Shown: positions 12,876 through 15,914 of the stretch, one piece after another
Position numbering within the stretch: position 1 is the first letter of the stretch
How the letters are laid out: each line of letters opens with the position of its first letter
NCBI GenBank assembly: GCA_904419835.1
Contig: CAJFTA010000054.1
Span: 1-15,914 of the forward strand
Direction: 5' to 3'
Origin: an uncultured Pseudoflavonifractor sp.
GTDB taxonomy: Bacteria; Bacillota; Clostridia; Oscillospirales; Oscillospiraceae
Length of the DNA: 15,914 bases
Position numbers and translations under genes: made by a program
Notes under the pieces: generated by a model
The model's database searches: none
What the model was told of the DNA's origin: nothing
The model's input: the letters and a program-made list of their open reading frames with translations, nothing else

Positions 12876-13517
12876 ATGTTTGACGGCGTTTTGTTTGACC
12901 TGGACGGCACGCTGTGGAACGCCACCGTCCGCATCTGCGAGAGCTGGAACCGTGCGCTGGCCCGGCACCCTGAGATTGCCCGCCCGCCGGTGACCGTGCC
13001 CGAGGTGGAGGCCACCATGGGCCTGCTTCTGCCCGACATTGCCCGCAGAATCCTCCCCGGTGAGCGAGAGGAGACCCGGGCCATGGTGCTCAAAGAGCAG
13101 GAGGGCGAGGAGTTCGCGCTTCTGCGGACCCAGGGCGGCGTGCTCTACCCCGCCGTGGAGGAGACCCTGGCCGCCCTCTCCGCCCGGGCAAAGCTCTTTG
13201 TGGTGAGCAACTGCCAGGACGGGTATATCCAGACCTTCTACGCCGCTCACAAGCTGGAGCGCTACTTTACCGGCTTTGAGTGCGCCGGCCGCACCGGCCG
13301 GCCCAAGAGCCATAATATCGCCCTGGTGGCCCGGCAGTACGGCCTGGCGCGCCCGGTCTACGTGGGGGACACCCTGCTGGACTGCACCTCCGCCCGTGAG
13401 GCCGGCGTGCCCTTCCTCCACGCGGCCTACGGCTTCGGCGGCCCCATTGCGGGCGTGCCCGCCGTGCATTCCTTTGCCGGTATCCCCGCCGCTCTGGCGG
13501 CCATGTGTCCCCCATAA
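12876..13517 (+). CDS. HAD-superfamily phosphatase (phosphoglycolate phosphatase-like)
   Basis: This 213-residue haloacid-dehalogenase-type hydrolase has all four catalytic motifs. Motif I is FDLDGTLW with nucleophile Asp8 and acid/base Asp10. Motif II is VVSN with Ser111. Motif III is Lys144 in GRPKSHNI. Motif IV is VGDTLLDC with Asp165 and Asp169 for Mg2+. A helical cap is inserted between motifs I and II (about 16-90), subclass I, as in Gph/PGMB-like enzymes. Substrates of such proteins are small phosphoesters; the specific one cannot be told. The start is ATG 12876 with GGGAGG at 12860-12865. prfC follows after 50 bases. A weak hairpin with six T overlaps the stop codon. Confidence 0.88.
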   Translation: MFDGVLFDLDGTLWNATVRICESWNRALARHPEIARPPVTVPEVEATMGLLLPDIARRILPGEREETRAMVLKEQEGEEFALLRTQGGVLYPAVEETLAALSARAKLFVVSNCQDGYIQTFYAAHKLERYFTGFECAGRTGRPKSHNIALVARQYGLARPVYVGDTLLDCTSAREAGVPFLHAAYGFGGPIAGVPAVHSFAGIPAALAAMCPP

Positions 13518-13529
13518 GGGCGCTTTTTT
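13505..13529 (+). terminator. Weak terminator-like hairpin at the HAD gene stop
   Basis: GTGTCC (13505-13510) can pair with GGGCGC (13518-13523), using two G-U pairs, and is followed by six T (13524-13529). The stem is short, so read-through into prfC is likely. The arms overlap the last codons of the HAD gene. Confidence 0.35.
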
Positions 13530-13567
13530 CTGTGTGCTGTGATAAAACTGTAGAGAGGTTTGCATCT

Positions 13568-15172
13568 ATGTCAAAATACGAAGCTGAAATTTCCCGCCGC
13601 CGCACCTTCGCCATCATCTCCCACCCCGACGCCGGCAAGACCACTCTGACGGAGAAGTTCCTCCTGTACGGAGGCGCCATCGCCCAGGCCGGCGTGGTCA
13701 AGGGCAAGAAGAACAGCCGGGCCGCCACCTCCGACTGGATGGAGATTGAGAAGCAGCGCGGCATTTCCGTCACCTCCTCGGTGATGCAGTTCCAGTATGA
13801 AGGCTTCTGCATCAACATTCTGGACACCCCCGGCCACCAGGACTTCTCCGAGGACACCTACCGCACCCTCATGGCCGCCGACAGCGCGGTGATGGTCATC
13901 GATGCCGCCAAGGGCGTGGAGGCCCAGACCCGGAAGCTCTTCAGGGTGTGCGCCATGCGGGACATCCCCATCTTCACCTTCATCAACAAGATGGACCGTG
14001 AGGCCCGGGACTCCTTCGAGCTGCTGGAGGAGCTGGAGAAGGAGCTGGGCATTGAGACCTATCCCGTCAACTGGCCCATCGGCTGCGGCAAGGATTTTAA
14101 GGGCGTGTACGACCGGGACAGCAGAAAAATCATCCATTTCACCTCCAACGGCGGCGCCAAGGCGGCCACCGCCACAGAGGTGGAGCTGGGAGACCCCAAC
14201 CTGGACGATCTCATCGGGGCGCGGCTCCACCAGCAGCTCACCGACGAGATCGAGCTGCTGGACGGCGCCGCCGCCGAGTTCGATCTGGACCGGGTGCGCC
14301 ACGGCAAGCTCTCCCCGGTGTTCTTCGGCTCCGCCCTGACCAACTTCGGCGTGGAGCCCTTCCTGGAGCACTTCCTCCGCATGACCACCGCCCCCCTGCC
14401 CCGCACCGCCGGGGACACCCTTATTGACTCCCTGGACGACAGCTTCTCCGCCTTTGTGTTCAAAATCCAGGCCAACATGAACAAGGCCCACCGGGACCGC
14501 ATCGCCTTCATGCGCATCGTCTCCGGCAAGTTTGAGGCCGACAGGGAGGTCTACCACGTCCAGGGCGGCAAGAAGATCCGCCTCTCCCGGCCCCAGCAGC
14601 TGATGGCCGCCGAGCGTGAGATCATCGAGGAGGCCTACGCCGGGGACATCATCGGCGTGTTCGACCCGGGTATCTTCTCCATCGGCGACACCCTGTGCGC
14701 CCCGGGGAAGAAGTTCAAATTCGACCCCATCCCCACCTTTGCCCCCGAGCACTTCCGCCGGGTGCGCAGCCTGGACACCATGAAGCGCAAGCAGTTCCTC
14801 AAGGGCATGGAGCAGATCGCCCAGGAGGGCGCCATCCAGATCTTCAAGACCCCCTACTCCGGCATGGAGGAGGTCATTGTGGGCGTGGTGGGCACCCTTC
14901 AGTTCGACGTGCTGGAGTACCGGCTGAAAAACGAGTACAACGTGGACCTCTACATGGAGGGCCTGCCCTACGAGTACCTGCGCTGGATTGAGACCGAGGA
15001 CGGCGAGCCGGTGAAGGAGGAGGACCTGATTCTGGGCGACGGCGTAAAGCTGGTGGAGGACTACAAGGGCAACCAGCTGCTTCTCTTCGCCACCCAGTGG
15101 GCCATCAACTGGACCGGCGAGCGGAACAAGCAGCTCACCCTGCTGGAGTTCGGCGGGGGCTGGCAGAAGTAA
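13568..15172 (+). CDS. prfC: Peptide chain release factor 3 (RF3)
   Basis: RF3 is the translational GTPase that removes RF1/RF2 from the ribosome after peptide release. The 534 residues match the family length. The G domain has G1 SHPDAGKTT (18-26), switch I with SDWMEIEKQRGISVTSSVMQ, G3 DTPGHQDFSEDTYRTLMA (from 86) and G4 NKMD (140-143). The SDWMEIEKQRGIS segment distinguishes RF3 from EF-G and tetracycline-resistance proteins. Domain II and the RF3-specific C-terminal domain (FPxFAPEHF-like PTFAPEHFRRVR, then EGAIQIFKTPYSGMEEVIVG) follow. Start ATG 13568 has GAGAGG 9 bases upstream; the open frame from 13505 is not needed. It is followed by a strong terminator. Confidence 0.96.
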   Translation: MSKYEAEISRRRTFAIISHPDAGKTTLTEKFLLYGGAIAQAGVVKGKKNSRAATSDWMEIEKQRGISVTSSVMQFQYEGFCINILDTPGHQDFSEDTYRTLMAADSAVMVIDAAKGVEAQTRKLFRVCAMRDIPIFTFINKMDREARDSFELLEELEKELGIETYPVNWPIGCGKDFKGVYDRDSRKIIHFTSNGGAKAATATEVELGDPNLDDLIGARLHQQLTDEIELLDGAAAEFDLDRVRHGKLSPVFFGSALTNFGVEPFLEHFLRMTTAPLPRTAGDTLIDSLDDSFSAFVFKIQANMNKAHRDRIAFMRIVSGKFEADREVYHVQGGKKIRLSRPQQLMAAEREIIEEAYAGDIIGVFDPGIFSIGDTLCAPGKKFKFDPIPTFAPEHFRRVRSLDTMKRKQFLKGMEQIAQEGAIQIFKTPYSGMEEVIVGVVGTLQFDVLEYRLKNEYNVDLYMEGLPYEYLRWIETEDGEPVKEEDLILGDGVKLVEDYKGNQLLLFATQWAINWTGERNKQLTLLEFGGGWQK

Positions 15173-15193
15173 AAACGCGCATTCTTTTCCCTG

Positions 15194-15227
15194 CGGGGCG
15201 GACGCCGAAGTGTCCGCCCCGTTTTTT
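15194..15227 (+). terminator. Terminator after prfC
   Basis: The perfect 10-bp stem CGGGGCGGAC (15194-15203) with GTCCGCCCCG (15212-15221) is followed by six T (15222-15227). Confidence 0.93.
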
Positions 15228-15298
15228 CTCCCGCGGCCGCAAACCCTTGGAAACACTGGACTCGACTGACAGTCGTGCCCCGATTTTCCCCCGCCCCC

Positions 15299-15327
15299 TT
15301 GACTTTTCCGCCCAGGCTGAGTAGGGT
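15299..15327 (+). promoter_or_regulatory. Possible promoter of the truncated XRE gene
   Basis: TTGACT (15299-15304) is followed by a 17-base spacer and TAGGGT (15322-15327). The -10 matches only 3 of 6 positions. Transcription would begin near 15334, 33 bases before the ATG. The stretch 15228-15298 holds nothing I can support. Confidence 0.4.
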
Positions 15328-15366
15328 AAAGGCGAGCGCTCCAACCACAAAACGAAGGTCAAGTTT

Positions 15367-15507
15367 ATGGACGAAAAGAAATCCTTCGGCGAGTACATCC
15401 GCCGCAAGCGTCTCGGGATAGGTATGACCCAGCGGGAGCTGGCCCAGGCCCTCTATGTGACCGAGTCCTCGGTGAGCAAATGGGAGCGGAGGGGTTCACT
15501 TAGATAA
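15367..15507 (+). pseudogene. XRE-type transcriptional regulator truncated after its HTH
   Basis: ATG 15367 starts a normal Cro/C1-type HTH: MDEKKSFGEYIRRKRLGIGM, TQRELAQALYVTESSVSKWE, then RRGSLR and TAA (15505-15507). Full regulators of this type continue after SKWERG with a PDI-type segment, the last HTH helix and a C-terminal domain. Here the frame leaves the family pattern at about codon 41, exactly where base composition changes (about 15490). It is therefore broken by an insertion or recombination junction rather than being naturally short. GAAGG (15353-15357) precedes the ATG by 9 bases. Confidence 0.75.
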
Positions 15508-15610
15508 AGATACCACACCATTTTAAGGCTTTCCCGCCTTGATTGCCTATCAGCAAAGACAGACGGGACTGTCAACGGCGGCGCATGAAATGCGCCGTTC
15601 ATCTTGACCG

Positions 15611-15658
15611 TTGACTGGCTCGGCTGGCTTTGCTATCTCTTCAATAAACGGGAGGTTA
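15611..15658 (+). promoter_or_regulatory. Outward promoter and ribosome binding site leading to a 7-codon stub
   Basis: TTGACT (15611-15616), a 17-base spacer and extended -10 TGCTATCTC (15631-15639) precede GGGAGG (15650-15655) and ATG 15659. The frame reads only MLFNNGT and stops at TAA. The signals look like a real gene start whose coding region has been replaced, with the AT-rich hydrolase-like gene now facing it from the other strand. Confidence 0.4.
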
Positions 15659-15914
15659 ATGCTGTTTAACAATGGCACATAACTCTTTTACATAGAGATC
15701 GGTGTGGTTAATGGAAAACTCTCCGTGGTGCATAGTTGGGAGTATATGTAAGTTGCTTTTTTCCAGCGTTTCATGTAGCTTTCTTGCAGAAAACAAGATA
15801 CGTTTATTTTCCCGCTCCCCGACAAACAAATGGATTTCTGCCACACACTCTCCAAGAGACTTCTTTATGAAATACATAGAACTTTCTTGTAAGAACGCAA
15901 TCATATTTTGCTTA
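15656..15914 (-). CDS. C-terminal part of an alpha/beta-hydrolase-like protein (runs off the right edge)
   Basis: The minus-strand frame is open from the right edge to TAA (15658-15656), about 85 residues. An ATG at 15904 exists, but the frame continues beyond it (KQN precedes), so the gene probably starts outside the window. The segment IHLFVGERENKRILFSARKL followed by HETLEKSNLHILPTMHHGEF resembles the last strand-helix units of small alpha/beta hydrolases: the VGE.E turn after the acid-bearing strand, and a histidine in MHHGEFSINH at the place of the catalytic His. The codon use is AT-rich, unlike the rest of the window. The assignment rests on this pattern only and could be wrong. Confidence 0.5.
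   Translation of the reverse strand, partial: KQNMIAFLQESSMYFIKKSLGECVAEIHLFVGERENKRILFSARKLHETLEKSNLHILPTMHHGEFSINHTDLYVKELCAIVKQH

Larger units (their letters stand above)
15491..15914. mobile_element. Edge of an inserted, AT-richer foreign element
   Basis: From about 15491 to the right edge the DNA loses the GC-rich codon style of the window and interrupts the XRE gene. It holds two short hairpins (AAGGC/GCCTT, 15532-15547; GGCGCAT/ATGCGCC, about 15582-15598), repeats of TTGACC/TTGACT (15604-15616), a promoter and ribosome binding site pointing right, and the end of an AT-rich hydrolase-like gene. I see no recombinase, transposase or target duplication because only one boundary is inside the window. 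An integrative element, a transposon or a genomic island are all possible. Confidence 0.5.

Noticed and set aside
15367..15507. The short XRE ORF as an intact small repressor like the one at 4649-4867.
   Set aside because: It stops just after the SKWER segment, before the last HTH helices, and base composition changes at the same place.
1..15914. CRISPR array or defence cluster.
   Set aside because: There are no regularly spaced repeats and no Cas, restriction-modification, toxin-antitoxin pair or other defence protein signatures in the window.

Overview
This is a GC-rich, gene-dense bacterial window. Shine-Dalgarno sites have the GGAGG type, promoters are sigma-A-like, and the gene repertoire includes a rhodanese-less ThiI, RF3, an SLH surface protein and a stand-alone NuoE-like ferredoxin. 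I infer a high-GC Clostridia member of the Oscillospiraceae type (Flavonifractor/Lawsonibacter-like gut anaerobe). This rests on protein style and GC content, not on a database match.

Layout. Positions 1-269 hold the C-terminal end of an SLH-domain surface protein. Next comes a rightward block: comM/YifB (353-1873), thiI (1905-3077) and cinA (3333-4595). The start of cinA is duplicated: its ribosome binding site and first 21 codons occur twice (76-bp direct repeats), separated by a 116-bp insert made of three hairpins. A hairpin terminator at 4612-4650 separates this block from a convergent small XRE-family repressor gene (4649-4867, minus). Beyond the repressor lie two near-identical palindromic operators and a strong rightward promoter that leads into no convincing gene (4943-5113).

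The leftward block 5175-10083 is a complete branched-chain amino acid type ABC transporter. In transcription order it is livK (lipoprotein binding protein), livH, livM, livG, livF. livK has a consensus promoter overlapped by a 10-bp dyad. A terminator-like hairpin and a second, larger hairpin lie between livK and livH, as expected if the binding protein is made in excess over the membrane complex. A terminator at 5114-5154 closes the unit. A second leftward unit (10240-11832) pairs an alpha/beta hydrolase with a short-chain dehydrogenase.

Rightward again come tRNA-Val(GAC) with its own promoter and terminator (11976-12133), a NuoE-like [2Fe-2S] protein (12150-12605), a HAD phosphatase (12876-13517) and prfC/RF3 (13568-15172). 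The last gene, an XRE-type regulator starting at 15367, is cut off after about 40 codons. At that point the sequence changes to AT-richer DNA without the character of the rest of the window, which I read as the edge of a mobile or horizontally acquired element. It contains an outward promoter, a ribosome binding site followed by a 7-codon stub, and the 3' end of an AT-rich alpha/beta-hydrolase-like gene running off the right edge.

I found no CRISPR array, complete transposase or complete unknown multi-gene system. The most unusual structures are the duplicated cinA leader with its hairpin insert, the promoter nested in a terminator before comM, the operator-controlled promoter without a gene at 4914-4942, and the mobile-element junctions at the right end.
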